NCBI RefSeq assembly: GCF_001310955.1
Contig: NZ_BAZX01000017.1
Span: forward strand, 1 to 64,000
Direction: 5' to 3'
Length of the DNA stretch: 64,000 nucleotides
Source: Marinifilum fragile JCM 15579
GTDB lineage: Bacteria > Bacteroidota > Bacteroidia > Bacteroidales > Marinifilaceae
Position numbers and translations under genes: made by a program. The notes below the pieces were generated by a model. It had not been told where the DNA came from. It was given only the letters and a program-made list of their open reading frames with translations, and searched no databases. Positions 37,284 to 46,911 of this stretch are shown in pieces. The first letter of the stretch is position 1, and the number at the start of each line of letters is the position of its first letter.

Positions 37284-38348
37284 ATGAGAAAGAGTATTCT
37301 TATTTTCTTATTGATTATAATTTTGGGGGTTTTTAAACTCTCAGCCCAACGTGTACACTCTTCTCAGTTCTATTCTATTCCATTATTGTTAAATCCGGCT
37401 CTTACAGGTAATTCTGATTATAACCTTCGAGGAGGAATGAATTATCGTAATCAGTGGAATAGTGTTACCATTCCTTTCGTTTCTCAGGCTGTTTTTGTTG
37501 ATGGTAAATTGTCAACCCAATTGTTAAGTTCATCGTGGATTGGGGTTGGTGGTATGATCTTTAATGATAAAGCCGGTGATGGGGGATTGAAAACCACCCA
37601 GGTAATGTTTGCATCCTCGCTTAACAAGAGCTTAAATGCTGGGAATACGCTGTTCATACACGCAGGAGCAGGGATTGAAATGATTAATAAATCGGTAGAT
37701 CTGAGTAAATTAACATTTGGAGAACAATTGGAAGGCGGAGAGAATGGAGAGGACTTTATTTCCCAATCACTATTCTATATGGATTTTTCATTGGGGATGC
37801 AGATGACTTATTTTAGAGGCAAGACGAAATATTTTATGGGAACCTCTGTAAGTCATATCAACGAACCAAAGGAATCATTTTATCGATACGAAAGTCAGGA
37901 TATCAACTACAGTACCAATAATCTTAAAAGACGATTTGCATGGCATGCAGGTGCCGAAAGTAGGATTAGTCCAAGAATGTATTTCAAGCCTGAAATCATG
38001 TATACTACCGAAAAAAATGCCAATGAGTGGATTGCCGGAGCAAACTTCATGACTCTTTTCGGTAACAAGGGTACAATTTTTCACTATGGAATGTGGTATC
38101 GATTTACCCAGGATATAATTCCAGCATTTGGTTACGAGAGAAAACGATTAAAAATCATGCTAACCTATGACATCAACGTATCGGATTTGCAGGTAGCATC
38201 ATCCAGTAGAGGAGGTTTAGAAGTGTCCTTAACCTACAACTATAACTATTCAAATCCAAGAGAAATTCGCAAACTAAAACGTCGCCAAAAAGTGAAGAAA
38301 CTTGGCGATAAGGCCATTTCATGTCCGAAGTTTTCGCACGAAGACTAA
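37284..38348 (+). CDS. PorP/SprF family type IX secretion system outer-membrane protein
   Basis: A 354-aa outer-membrane beta-barrel protein. Signal peptide (MRKSILIFLLIIILGVFKLSA), then the family signature HSSQFYSIPLLLNPALTGNS followed by LRGGMNYRNQW. Amphipathic strands continue to the end. In F. johnsoniae SprF is needed to export the type B adhesin SprB; family members are thought to hold type B domains in the outer membrane. Its place after the type B gene fits that pairing. A GTG two codons upstream is possible; the ATG is preferred. Confidence 0.92.
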   Translation: MRKSILIFLLIIILGVFKLSAQRVHSSQFYSIPLLLNPALTGNSDYNLRGGMNYRNQWNSVTIPFVSQAVFVDGKLSTQLLSSSWIGVGGMIFNDKAGDGGLKTTQVMFASSLNKSLNAGNTLFIHAGAGIEMINKSVDLSKLTFGEQLEGGENGEDFISQSLFYMDFSLGMQMTYFRGKTKYFMGTSVSHINEPKESFYRYESQDINYSTNNLKRRFAWHAGAESRISPRMYFKPEIMYTTEKNANEWIAGANFMTLFGNKGTIFHYGMWYRFTQDIIPAFGYERKRLKIMLTYDINVSDLQVASSSRGGLEVSLTYNYNYSNPREIRKLKRRQKVKKLGDKAISCPKFSHED

Positions 38349-38397
38349 AAATTAATTAGTAATGATCAATGAATAATCAAGATGTATTGTTGATTCA

Positions 38398-39111
38398 CTA
38401 CATTCGGTCTTTCTTAATATACTCTTTCTTTTTCTTTATTGCCGTTTTTCCTTCCACAACAATTACAATTTCACCTTTAACGGTTTTTGAGCTAAAAAGA
38501 GCAATCAATTCAGCAAGTGTGCCTCTTGCATTCTCTTCATGTAGTTTGGTCAACTCTCTCGAAACAGAAGCTTTTCTTTCCTCGCCAAATACTTCGGCAA
38601 ATTGCTGCAGGGTTTTTACCAATCGATGAGGCGACTCATAAAAAATCATGGTTCTGCTTTCTTCCGCCAATTCATTTAGCTTTCCTTGTCTTCCCTTCTT
38701 TTGAGGAAGAAATCCTTCAAAGCAAAACCTGTCATTAGGCAATCCAGAGTTTACCAAAGCAGGAACAAAAGCTGTTGCACCAGGTAAACATTCCACTTCA
38801 ATTCCTTGCTCAACGCAATGTTTAACCAGGAAATAACCAGGATCCGATATTGCGGGTGTGCCTGCATCAGATATCAGGGCAATCGATTCGCCAGCCAAAA
38901 TTCTATTGGCAATATTTTCGGAGGTTTTGTGTTCGTTAAACTTATGATGAGACAAAAGAGGCTTGCTAATTTCGTAGTGTTTTAAAAGAAACCCAGACGT
39001 TCTGGTGTCTTCTGCCAAAATTAAATCGACATTTTTTAAAGTATTAACGGATCGTATGGTCATATCCTCCAAATTTCCGATTGGAGTTGGGATTAAGTAT
39101 AATTTTGACAT
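38398..39111 (-). CDS. rsmI: 16S rRNA (cytidine1402-2'-O)-methyltransferase
   Basis: A 237-aa tetrapyrrole-methylase-fold enzyme. The N-terminus LYLIPTPIGNLEDMTIRSVN and the segments LILAEDTRTSGFLLKHY and LISDAGTPAISDPGYFLV are the RsmI signature. It methylates the ribose of C1402 in the decoding centre of 16S rRNA. It is somewhat shorter than E. coli RsmI and lacks the C-terminal extension, which is common in Bacteroidota. It lies 3 bp after the upstream hypothetical gene on the same strand. Confidence 0.94.
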   Translation of the reverse strand: MSKLYLIPTPIGNLEDMTIRSVNTLKNVDLILAEDTRTSGFLLKHYEISKPLLSHHKFNEHKTSENIANRILAGESIALISDAGTPAISDPGYFLVKHCVEQGIEVECLPGATAFVPALVNSGLPNDRFCFEGFLPQKKGRQGKLNELAEESRTMIFYESPHRLVKTLQQFAEVFGEERKASVSRELTKLHEENARGTLAELIALFSSKTVKGEIVIVVEGKTAIKKKKEYIKKDRM

Positions 39112-39114
39112 TTC

Positions 39115-39765
39115 TTAGAATTTTCTTTTAGTAAGTTCCATAAACTGAATTACCGTAGGATTTTCGAAATCCCAATTGGTGTTGTGTTTAAAGTGTTCCT
39201 CAATAACACTAATATTGCTTGTTTCGTTAATGAATTTGATACTGGAATTGTATGCTTCCGTATTGTTTTCAAACAGTTCGCGAATAAATAAAAAACGATC
39301 GTTAATACCAATTGCAGTTTGAATATCGCTAAGCTTGTTATTGATTAATTTTTCACCAATTACCTTTGTCGATCTATTTTGCAGTTGGTCGTTTAATATT
39401 TCTTCAGTATCAACTTTTTCATTTTCCGAATTTTCAGAGGCAGTTACCACTGTTTCAGCTTTTATTTCTACAGTTTCTTTAATTACCTCGGTAATTTTTT
39501 CCTGTTTTACTTCATGATGAATCATTTCGGATACATTACTTTCAGTACTTGGCAACTCTACTTTTTCTTCTTTGGGAATTGAAGCATTTACTTTAGAAAA
39601 ACCATCCTTCATGAATTCAAATTCTTTTGAAAGGCTTTCAATTCGGTCCGACAAAAGATTCAAACCTTTACTCAAATCATCAGGATTGTTCTTGAAATGA
39701 TTCAAAAGATTCTGAATTTCCTCTGTTTTATTTTGGAGCAGCTGAAGTAGTAATTTATGATCCAT
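39115..39765 (-). CDS. Hypothetical coiled-coil protein with a Bacteroidota-type C-terminal domain
   Basis: A 216-aa soluble protein. Residues 1-55 look like a coiled coil (LLQLLQNKTEEIQNLLNHF). A variable acidic linker rich in E, V and K follows to about 120. The C-terminal part (about 140-216) contains IGINDRFLFIRELFENNTE and WDFENPTVIQFMELTKRKF. I know this C-terminal pattern from conserved hypothetical proteins of Bacteroidota but know of no function. It lies 3 bp before rsmI, so the two are co-transcribed. Confidence 0.72.
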   Translation of the reverse strand: MDHKLLLQLLQNKTEEIQNLLNHFKNNPDDLSKGLNLLSDRIESLSKEFEFMKDGFSKVNASIPKEEKVELPSTESNVSEMIHHEVKQEKITEVIKETVEIKAETVVTASENSENEKVDTEEILNDQLQNRSTKVIGEKLINNKLSDIQTAIGINDRFLFIRELFENNTEAYNSSIKFINETSNISVIEEHFKHNTNWDFENPTVIQFMELTKRKF

Positions 39766-40009
39766 GTTAATGAATTAAAGCAGTTAATAAGCCAATTTTT
39801 GATTTAAATTAACTCTATACAAAGAAACGAGATTTTTTTGATTTGATTGTTTTCTCTCGGCTAAGATTCTTTTCCTATTTTTGTATATCGATGTAACAAC
39901 CATTTGAATTTTTAAATAATCGCATTATAATACCATTTGCACATTGAGTGCTTTTAAAAGCAATTGGAACTCAATGAAAAGTGGTGTAAAACTACCTAAA
40001 CTATAATAG

Positions 40010-40600
40010 ATGTTTCTTGAAAATGATATAAACAGAGCTGGTCGACAGGGATGGATTGAGGTGATTGTAGGTTCGATGTTTTCTGGTAAAACAGAAGAGT
40101 TAATCCGTCGCTTGAATCGTGCTAAGATTGCGCAACAAAAAGTAGAAATTTTTAAACCTCACATCGATGTTCGTTACTCCGAAGATGAGGTGGTTTCGCA
40201 TAATGAAAACTCTATTCGATCAACTCCGGTAGAAACCTCTGCTAATATTTTACTATTGGCCAGCAATGTTGATGTTGTTGGAATTGATGAAGCACAATTT
40301 TTCGATGAAGGCTTATCTGATGTTTGTAACGAATTGGCAAACCAGGGTGTAAGAGTAATTGTAGCAGGTTTGGATATGGATTTTAAAGGAAACCCATTCG
40401 GTCCGATTCCAAGCTTAATGGCTCGTGCTGAATATGTAACCAAAGTTCATGCAATTTGTATGCGCTGTGGAAGTTTGGCCAATTATTCTCACAGATTATC
40501 CGAAGCTGAGAAATTGGTTTTGCTTGGAGAAAAGGACGAGTACGAACCACTTTGTAGGGAGTGCTACACCAAAGCAATTAATCATTCAGAAAAAAAATAG
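40010..40600 (+). CDS. tdk: Thymidine kinase
   Basis: A 196-aa type II thymidine kinase for dT salvage. The P-loop is [14 protein letters not shown] (about residues 21-34), the Mg site DEAQFF (about 90-95), the lasso/zinc Cys pairs are CMRCG (about 150) and CREC (about 187), and a YEPLCREC end is visible. The length is normal. The ATG gives [14 protein letters not shown]. It stands 42 bp before murF-alr and is likely transcribed with it. A TATTTTTG -7 element lies at 39876-39883. Confidence 0.95.
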   Translation: MFLENDINRAGRQGWIEVIVGSMFSGKTEELIRRLNRAKIAQQKVEIFKPHIDVRYSEDEVVSHNENSIRSTPVETSANILLLASNVDVVGIDEAQFFDEGLSDVCNELANQGVRVIVAGLDMDFKGNPFGPIPSLMARAEYVTKVHAICMRCGSLANYSHRLSEAEKLVLLGEKDEYEPLCRECYTKAINHSEKK

Positions 40601-40642
40601 AATTTTTCAAAAAAACAAGACACTTATTCAAAGCCTTCTTAT

Positions 40643-43114
40643 ATGAGATCTGAGCAATTGTATTCCATAGGATTGATAGCCCAAATTACTGGTGGGAAAC
40701 TAATTGGCAATGCCGATTTTGAAATTCAATCCATATCAATTGACAGCAGATCTTTATATCTGCCTGAGGAAACTGTGTTTTTTGCCATTGTGGGCGATCG
40801 CCACGACGGTCATAAATACATCTCGGATTTGTACCAGAAAGGCGTTCGTGCTTTTGTAATCAGTAATAATGAATTAGACTTCAGCAAATATGCAAATGCC
40901 TCCTTTGTTCTTGTAGAGGATACATTAAAAGCGCTTCAGACACTTACTGCCAGACATCGTGAGCATTTCAATTCTCCCGTTATCGGAATCACCGGAAGCA
41001 ATGGAAAAACCATTGTAAAGGAGTGGTTGAATCAGGTTTTGCAGAATACTCACAAGGTGGTTCGTAGCCCCAAAAGCTACAACTCCCAGGTTGGTGTGCC
41101 ATTATCGGTATGGAATCTGAATTCCAATGCGAATTTGGGGATTTTTGAGGCGGGAATTTCTCAACCCGAAGAAATGCACAAACTGGCTGAAATTATTCAA
41201 CCAAGCATCGGGGTATTTACGCATCTTGGCCAAGCTCATCGCGAAAATTTCGAGGACAAACAGCATTTGTTATCCGAAAAGTTAAAGTTGTTTGCAACTT
41301 GTAAAAAAGTGGTGTATTGTTCGGATGATGCTTTGGTGGTGAATTCTTTTGTGGTAAATCTTGAACCCAATCAGAAGCAATATACCTGGGCCAGAAACAA
41401 GCATGCCTTTTGCAGAGTTTTAAAGGAGGTACAGAAAGGCAAGCATACCCATATCACCATTCAGGTTGGGAAAAATACCAGCGAGTTTACAATTCCTTTT
41501 ACCGATCGTGCATCTGTAGATAATGCCATTACTACCTATGTTACCGCATTGGTACTGGGCGTTGACGAATGGGGTTTGAAACAGGAAATGCTAAAGCTTG
41601 AACCAGTTGCCATGCGACTGGAAATTAAAGAAGGTTTTGGCAATTGTACCTTAATAAACGATTATTATAATTCGGATTTGGGATCACTCGAGATAGCTAT
41701 TGATTTAATGAATCAACAGCAACCCGATAAGAAAAAATGTATCATCCTGTCGGATATCTACCAATCGGGATACACCGATAAAAGATTATACAGGGCTGTG
41801 GCCAAGTTGGTTGCCAAACAAAAAATCGATCGCATCATTGGCATTGGTGAGCGCATATCCTTGCAGACCGATTTGTTTGGCGATAATGCAGTATTCTATA
41901 AGGATACCGATTTGTTTCTATCGCAATTTAATCGAAGCAAGTTCCAAGATGAGGTAATCCTGATAAAAGGAGCCAGGGATTTTCACTTCGAGCGAATATC
42001 AAATGCCTTACAATTTAAAGCACACAGAACGGTTCTCGAGGTCGATTTAAATGCCATGGTGCACAATCTGAATTATTTCAGATCGCTGCTTAAACCGCAA
42101 ACCAAGCTTACTGTAATGGTAAAGGCATTCTCCTACGGAAGCGGATCGGTAGAAATTGCCAATCTTCTGCAATACCATAGGGTCGATTACCTGGCAGTGG
42201 CCATTGCTGACGAGGGAGTGGAGCTTCGAAATGCAGGAATCAACATCCCAATTATTGTGATGAATCCCGAGCCGCATAGTTTCGAAACCATGATTGAGTA
42301 CAATCTGGAACCCGAAATCTATAACCTGAAAATATTGCACGAATTCCAGCAGGCTTTGCGTAAAAATGTGGTCAAAAATTATCCCATTCACATAAAGCTC
42401 GATACCGGAATGCATCGCATGGGTTTTATGGAGTTGGAGCTCGACGATTTAATTGCCCAAATCCAGAATAACGATCATTTCTATATCCGATCGGTATTTT
42501 CGCATTTGGCTGGTGCCGACGAGGAGCAACACGACGATTACACCCGTTATCAAATACAACTGTTCAAGCAATGGAGCGATAAGATTCGCCAGAACTTTTC
42601 TTATACAATCGATCGTCATGTGCTAAACTCGGCGGGAATTGAACGTTTTGCCGATGCGCAATTCGAGATGGTGCGCCTGGGCATTGGTTTGTATGGGGTA
42701 AGTGCAGTGCATCAGGATAAGCTGATGAATGTAAGTACTCTTAAAACCACCATCTCGCAAATTAAAACCGTATCGAAAGAAAATACCATTGGTTACGGGC
42801 GCAAAGGTGTGCTCGAAAAAGATGCCCGCATAGGCGTTATTCCAATTGGTTATGCCGATGGTTTCAGCCGCAAGTTAAGCAATGGCCTTGGCAAGGTGTT
42901 GGTAAACGGCAAGCTTTGCCCTGTGGTGGGCAATGTGTGCATGGACATGAGCATGATAGACCTTAGCGATGTGGAAGCCAGGGAAGGCGACGCGGTTACC
43001 ATTTTTGGCAACGATTATCCGGTAAGCCAAATGGCCGAGCAGCTCGATACCATTCCTTACGAAATACTTACTACCGTTTCGCGCCGCGTGAAACGCATTT
43101 ACCTACAGGAATAA
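40643..43114 (+). CDS. murF-alr: Bifunctional UDP-MurNAc-tripeptide:D-Ala-D-Ala ligase / alanine racemase
   Basis: An 823-aa fusion. Residues 1-455 are MurF: an N-terminal Mur domain, ATP-binding GITGSNGKTIVKEWL near 112-126, and the central ligase domain. Residues about 465-823 are a PLP-dependent alanine racemase with the Schiff-base Lys in TVMVKAFSYGSGS (about 492) and RLGIGLYGVS near the second active-site Tyr. The fusion joins D-Ala production to D-Ala-D-Ala addition in peptidoglycan precursor synthesis; it is a known Bacteroidota arrangement. No break is seen. GC content rises toward the 3' end. Confidence 0.95.
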   Translation: MRSEQLYSIGLIAQITGGKLIGNADFEIQSISIDSRSLYLPEETVFFAIVGDRHDGHKYISDLYQKGVRAFVISNNELDFSKYANASFVLVEDTLKALQTLTARHREHFNSPVIGITGSNGKTIVKEWLNQVLQNTHKVVRSPKSYNSQVGVPLSVWNLNSNANLGIFEAGISQPEEMHKLAEIIQPSIGVFTHLGQAHRENFEDKQHLLSEKLKLFATCKKVVYCSDDALVVNSFVVNLEPNQKQYTWARNKHAFCRVLKEVQKGKHTHITIQVGKNTSEFTIPFTDRASVDNAITTYVTALVLGVDEWGLKQEMLKLEPVAMRLEIKEGFGNCTLINDYYNSDLGSLEIAIDLMNQQQPDKKKCIILSDIYQSGYTDKRLYRAVAKLVAKQKIDRIIGIGERISLQTDLFGDNAVFYKDTDLFLSQFNRSKFQDEVILIKGARDFHFERISNALQFKAHRTVLEVDLNAMVHNLNYFRSLLKPQTKLTVMVKAFSYGSGSVEIANLLQYHRVDYLAVAIADEGVELRNAGINIPIIVMNPEPHSFETMIEYNLEPEIYNLKILHEFQQALRKNVVKNYPIHIKLDTGMHRMGFMELELDDLIAQIQNNDHFYIRSVFSHLAGADEEQHDDYTRYQIQLFKQWSDKIRQNFSYTIDRHVLNSAGIERFADAQFEMVRLGIGLYGVSAVHQDKLMNVSTLKTTISQIKTVSKENTIGYGRKGVLEKDARIGVIPIGYADGFSRKLSNGLGKVLVNGKLCPVVGNVCMDMSMIDLSDVEAREGDAVTIFGNDYPVSQMAEQLDTIPYEILTTVSRRVKRIYLQE

Positions 43115-43141
43115 AAAAAGAGGCGCTGTTTCCAACGCCTC
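43111..43141 (-). terminator. Intrinsic terminator of the Crp-like gene (minus strand)
   Basis: On the minus strand GAGGCG...CGCCTC is followed by TTTTTTTATT. It overlaps the end of murF-alr and may also slow plus-strand transcription. Confidence 0.75.
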
Positions 43142-43161
43142 CCCAATATTGTTTTTAAATG

Positions 43162-43878
43162 TTAACCTAATTTACTGATTCTATCAAGGCGCACCTTGTC
43201 TAGTATTTTAATTTTTCTTCCGTCAATGGCAATAACACCTTCGCTGGCAAATGTCGATAATGTGCGAATTGCATTCGAAGTTGTCATGTTCGATAGGTTT
43301 GCAATATCTTCTCTCGATAAGTAAACCTTAATGGTTGCTTCGTCTTCCTCAAATCCGTATGTATCACGAAGGAATAATAATGATTCAGCCAATCTACCGC
43401 GAATGTGCTTTTGGGTAAGTGTAATGGTTCTGTTGTTCGAGAATCCAAGCTCGGTTGACAAGGAACGAATAATACTTAATGCCAATTCAGCATTCGAACG
43501 AAGTAGTTTTAGAATTAAGTCGTAGCTAACTGTGCAGGTAATCGAATCTTCGATAGCAACTGCCGATGCAATATTGTTTTCTTCGGCAAATAAAGCTCGG
43601 TATCCAATAAAACCAATTGGTTTAGCCATACGAACGATTTGTTCACGTCCACCAACTCCTTCTTTAAAAATTTTAACTTTCCCTTCCGATAAACAAATTA
43701 ACCCAATAGGTCTTTCACCTTCTTTGTAAATGTATTCGCCTTTCTTGAAAAAAGAGCAAGTCATATTGGACTTCAGTTCTTCTTTCTCTACCGGAGTAAG
43801 AACATTAAATACAGAGTTAGGGTTATTAATTACTTCTCCACAAATCGTCTCTCTTGACTTTCTTTCATTCTCAATCAT
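43162..43878 (-). CDS. Crp/Fnr-family transcriptional regulator
   Basis: A 238-aa regulator with an N-terminal cyclic-nucleotide-binding-like domain (about residues 30-145, FKKGEYIYKEGERPIGLICL) and a C-terminal winged helix (about 170-230). The recognition helix is around LSREDIANLSNMTTSNAIRT. No Fnr-type N-terminal Cys cluster is seen, so oxygen sensing through an iron-sulphur centre is unlikely. Ligand and targets are unknown. It follows nadE on the same strand but has its own -7 element. Confidence 0.88.
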   Translation of the reverse strand: MIENERKSRETICGEVINNPNSVFNVLTPVEKEELKSNMTCSFFKKGEYIYKEGERPIGLICLSEGKVKIFKEGVGGREQIVRMAKPIGFIGYRALFAEENNIASAVAIEDSITCTVSYDLILKLLRSNAELALSIIRSLSTELGFSNNRTITLTQKHIRGRLAESLLFLRDTYGFEEDEATIKVYLSREDIANLSNMTTSNAIRTLSTFASEGVIAIDGRKIKILDKVRLDRISKLG

Positions 43879-43931
43879 TACAATAATCGGATATGGTTAT
43901 AAAAAATATACTTGCATGTTGTAAAACAGTT

Positions 43932-43939
43932 CAAATGTA
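43932..43939 (-). promoter_or_regulatory. -7 element of the Crp-like gene
   Basis: The minus strand reads TACATTTG, about 55 bp before the ATG. Confidence 0.45.
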
Positions 43940-44033
43940 TATAAATGAATTTAAATGGGAAAACGAATAGAGAAAAATATCGTTATTTAGACGATGTTCG
44001 ACAGCATACGTTTTTGTAGGTGTTTCTACCCAT

Positions 44034-45683
44034 TCAACTGTGTTTTGCTACCAATGGAATTTTACGACCAAAGCCGAAAGCTTTAGATGAAACGCGCAAT
44101 ATTGGTGGAGTTTGAAATCGCTTATACTCATTCATGTTAACCAAGCGGATTGCTTTTTCAACTGTTTGTTTTTCAAAACCATCAGCAATTATTTCTTTCG
44201 TAGACATATTTTTTTCGATATATCGGTATAAAATGCCATCCAAAATATCGTAATCTGGCAATGAATCAGAATCTTTCTGATCTGGACGCAATTCTGCTGA
44301 AGGTGGTTTTACAATTGTATTTACCGGGATAATTTCTTGGTCTTTGTTCATGAACCAAGCCATTTTAAATACATCTGTTTTGTAAACATCACCCAAAACC
44401 GACAGGCCGCCGTTCATGTCACCATATAAGGTTCCATACCCTACAGCCGCTTCACTTTTATTTGATGTATTTAATAATATATGGCCAAACTTATTCGATA
44501 ATCCCATTACCAAAGTACCACGAATTCTGGCTTGTATGTTCTCTTCTGCAACATTAAATGGCAAGTCGCCAAAGCTAGGTTTTAATGCTTTCTGAAATTC
44601 TGAGAAAATTTCCTGAATGTTTACAATTTCGTATTCAATACCTAAATTTTCCGCCAAATCAACAGCATCTTTAATCGAATGGTCGGAAGAAAACTCCGAA
44701 GGCATCAACAAAACGCGAACATTTTCTTTTCCCAAAGCTCTTTCGGCAAGCACTACGGTTACTGCAGAATCGATACCACCAGAAAGACCCAAAGTAGCTT
44801 GCTTAAAGCCCATTTTACCAAAATAATCTTTCAGGCCAAGTACCAATGCATCATGAATTTTTTCGATATAGTCGACTTCAGCACTTTCAATTGCTTTGTC
44901 TTCTATCTCATTCATATCGACTACCTGGTAATCTTCTTCGAAATATTTTAGTCTGCAAGCCACATCACCTTTCGAGTTTAGAACCATTGAATCGCCATCG
45001 AAAATCAACTCGGTGTGAGCACCAATTTGGTTCACATAGATGATAGGCAAATTGTATCGTTCGATATTTGATTTTAGAATATTGGTTCTTAAATCTTGCT
45101 GGTTGTATGAAAATGGCGAAGCCGCAATGTTTACAACAAAATCAGGATTCAATTTGTTCAGCTCCTCCATTGGTGAAACGGTGTAAAGCTCCGATTTGGC
45201 AAAGTTGTTATCGGTAGGTTGTTTTTCCCACAAATCTTCACATACCGTAATTGCAATTTTTTTGCCTTTGTATTCAACCAACGAGAATTCAGTATTAGGC
45301 TCGAAATATCTGTATTCATCAAATATATCGTAGTTTGGCAACAGAGTTTTGTTGTGAATGCTTTCAATTTTTCCATTAGAAATAAAGAAAGCTGAATTGT
45401 ACAAATTCTTTCCTTTGATATGTGGATTGATTGAGGGACCACCCACTACAGCAGCAATGTCTGTGCACGCTTCAGCCACTTTTTGCAGAGCATCTTGTGT
45501 TCTTTCAATAAAATCTTTTCGCTCTAATAAATCTTTAGGAGGATATCCACAGATGGCTAACTCCGAAAATACTACCAAATCAACATTTTCTTTTTTTGAT
45601 TTTTCAATTGCAGAGATAATTTTCTCGGTGTTACTCTCGAAATTACCGATATGATAGTTTAACTGGGCTAATGCTATTTTCAT
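44034..45683 (-). CDS. nadE: Glutamine-dependent NAD+ synthase
   Basis: A 549-aa two-domain enzyme. The N-terminal nitrilase-like glutaminase (about 1-245) has the catalytic Glu in VFSELAICGYPPKDLL, a Lys near 114 and the Cys in ITVCEDLWE near 150. The C-terminal NAD synthetase has the P-loop LGLSGGIDSAVTVVLA near 300. It amidates deamido-NAD with ammonia taken from glutamine. It is divergent from gldB, the same neighbour as in Flavobacterium johnsoniae. Confidence 0.96.
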   Translation of the reverse strand: MKIALAQLNYHIGNFESNTEKIISAIEKSKKENVDLVVFSELAICGYPPKDLLERKDFIERTQDALQKVAEACTDIAAVVGGPSINPHIKGKNLYNSAFFISNGKIESIHNKTLLPNYDIFDEYRYFEPNTEFSLVEYKGKKIAITVCEDLWEKQPTDNNFAKSELYTVSPMEELNKLNPDFVVNIAASPFSYNQQDLRTNILKSNIERYNLPIIYVNQIGAHTELIFDGDSMVLNSKGDVACRLKYFEEDYQVVDMNEIEDKAIESAEVDYIEKIHDALVLGLKDYFGKMGFKQATLGLSGGIDSAVTVVLAERALGKENVRVLLMPSEFSSDHSIKDAVDLAENLGIEYEIVNIQEIFSEFQKALKPSFGDLPFNVAEENIQARIRGTLVMGLSNKFGHILLNTSNKSEAAVGYGTLYGDMNGGLSVLGDVYKTDVFKMAWFMNKDQEIIPVNTIVKPPSAELRPDQKDSDSLPDYDILDGILYRYIEKNMSTKEIIADGFEKQTVEKAIRLVNMNEYKRFQTPPILRVSSKAFGFGRKIPLVAKHS

Positions 45684-45735
45684 TTCTATATATATTGTCT
45701 CGAATAAACTTTTGAATGCCTGATTGAGGCAATGG

Positions 45736-45743
45736 CAAATTTA
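45736..45743 (-). promoter_or_regulatory. -7 element of nadE
   Basis: The minus strand reads TAAATTTG followed by C, about 55 bp before the nadE start. Confidence 0.5.
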
Positions 45744-45831
45744 GTTATAAAAAGGGAATGATTCCATTGTAAATTAAGATATCAATAGCTCAAAACTGAA
45801 GAATTTTTTTTTCTTTAAATTATGCTTTGTT

Positions 45832-45839
45832 TATTTTTG
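45832..45839 (+). promoter_or_regulatory. -7 element of gldB
   Basis: TATTTTTG; transcription would start near 45846, after the in-frame ATG at 45822, which supports the ATG at 45891 as the gldB start. Confidence 0.45.
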
Positions 45840-45890
45840 AGAATCATTATTGAGAAATTACTCGCAAAATCTATAAACCTGATAATCCAT

Positions 45891-46889
45891 ATGAACTACA
45901 TTCAAAGAATTTCTGCACTATTAATGTGTGTGATTGTTTTATTCTCTTGTAATTCAAAAAAAACTCCAAACGTATCGCATATTTCTGTAGACCTCAATAT
46001 CAAAAGATTTGATAAAGACTTGTTTGTATTGAAAGAAACGCAGGATTTTGTTCAGTTTAAAACCAAATATTCTGATTTTCTTCCCCTGTTTAGTTACAAG
46101 GTAATTGGTTTGGGAAATCCTGATGATCCCAATTATATGGAATATCTGAACAAATTCTTGGAAGATTCAACAATGAATGTAGTAGCCCGTAAGGTTGCTG
46201 AAGTATTTCCGGATTTATCGAAAGATGAGAAGGAGTTGGAACAGGCATTTAAATATTTGAAATATTATTTCCCGGAAAGAAATATCCCCGATGTTTATGC
46301 GCAAATTTCAGGATTTAATCAGTCGGTTGTGGTAGCCGATGATTTAATAGGAATTAGCTTGGACAAATATCTTGGCGAAGATTGTGAGTTTTATTCTTTG
46401 CTGGCAACTCCAATGTATGCAAGAAAAAATATGACTCCTGAACGTGTTTCGCAAGATGTGATTTTGGCTTATGGCTTAACCGAATTTCCTTTTACACCCA
46501 AAACCGATGATCTAATTAGTAATATGATCTATCAAGGAAAAATCAGATATTTCCTGATGCACTTGATGCCAGAAAAATCGGAAGCAGATGCCATGAAATA
46601 CACACAAGAGCAATTGGATTGGTGTAAAGAAAGTGAGGACCTGATTTGGGGATACATCATAGAACAAAAGCACTTGTTTACTACAGAATATCGTACCATT
46701 ATAAAGTATATCAACGATGGACCTTTTACACCTGGTATGCCGCAGGAATCTCCATCGAGAACGGGCATTTGGGCTGGTTTGCAAATTGTAAAAAAGTTTA
46801 TGGAAAAGAACAAGGAATACACTTTGAGTGATTTGATGAAGGAAAATGATTACGGAATGATTTTGCGTAACTCATCTTATCAGCCATAA
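45891..46889 (+). CDS. gldB: Gliding motility lipoprotein GldB
   Basis: A 332-aa lipoprotein: signal peptide with lipobox (LLMCVIVLFSC, Cys at about residue 20), then the GldB domain with RFDKDLF, YFPERNIPDVYAQISGF and LDKYLGEDCEFY. GldB is required for gliding in F. johnsoniae and belongs to the core set of gliding/T9SS-associated proteins; its exact step is unknown. The frame is open 23 codons upstream, but that part is not signal-peptide-like. It heads an operon with the nitrilase and 5-formyl-THF cyclo-ligase genes. Confidence 0.9.
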   Translation: MNYIQRISALLMCVIVLFSCNSKKTPNVSHISVDLNIKRFDKDLFVLKETQDFVQFKTKYSDFLPLFSYKVIGLGNPDDPNYMEYLNKFLEDSTMNVVARKVAEVFPDLSKDEKELEQAFKYLKYYFPERNIPDVYAQISGFNQSVVVADDLIGISLDKYLGEDCEFYSLLATPMYARKNMTPERVSQDVILAYGLTEFPFTPKTDDLISNMIYQGKIRYFLMHLMPEKSEADAMKYTQEQLDWCKESEDLIWGYIIEQKHLFTTEYRTIIKYINDGPFTPGMPQESPSRTGIWAGLQIVKKFMEKNKEYTLSDLMKENDYGMILRNSSYQP

Positions 46890-46911
46890 AAACGAACTTA
46901 CCTTATTTGAT

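Noticed and set aside
38369-38738. Plus-strand ORFs over rsmI
   Set aside because: They are antisense shadows of rsmI, which has strong family motifs.
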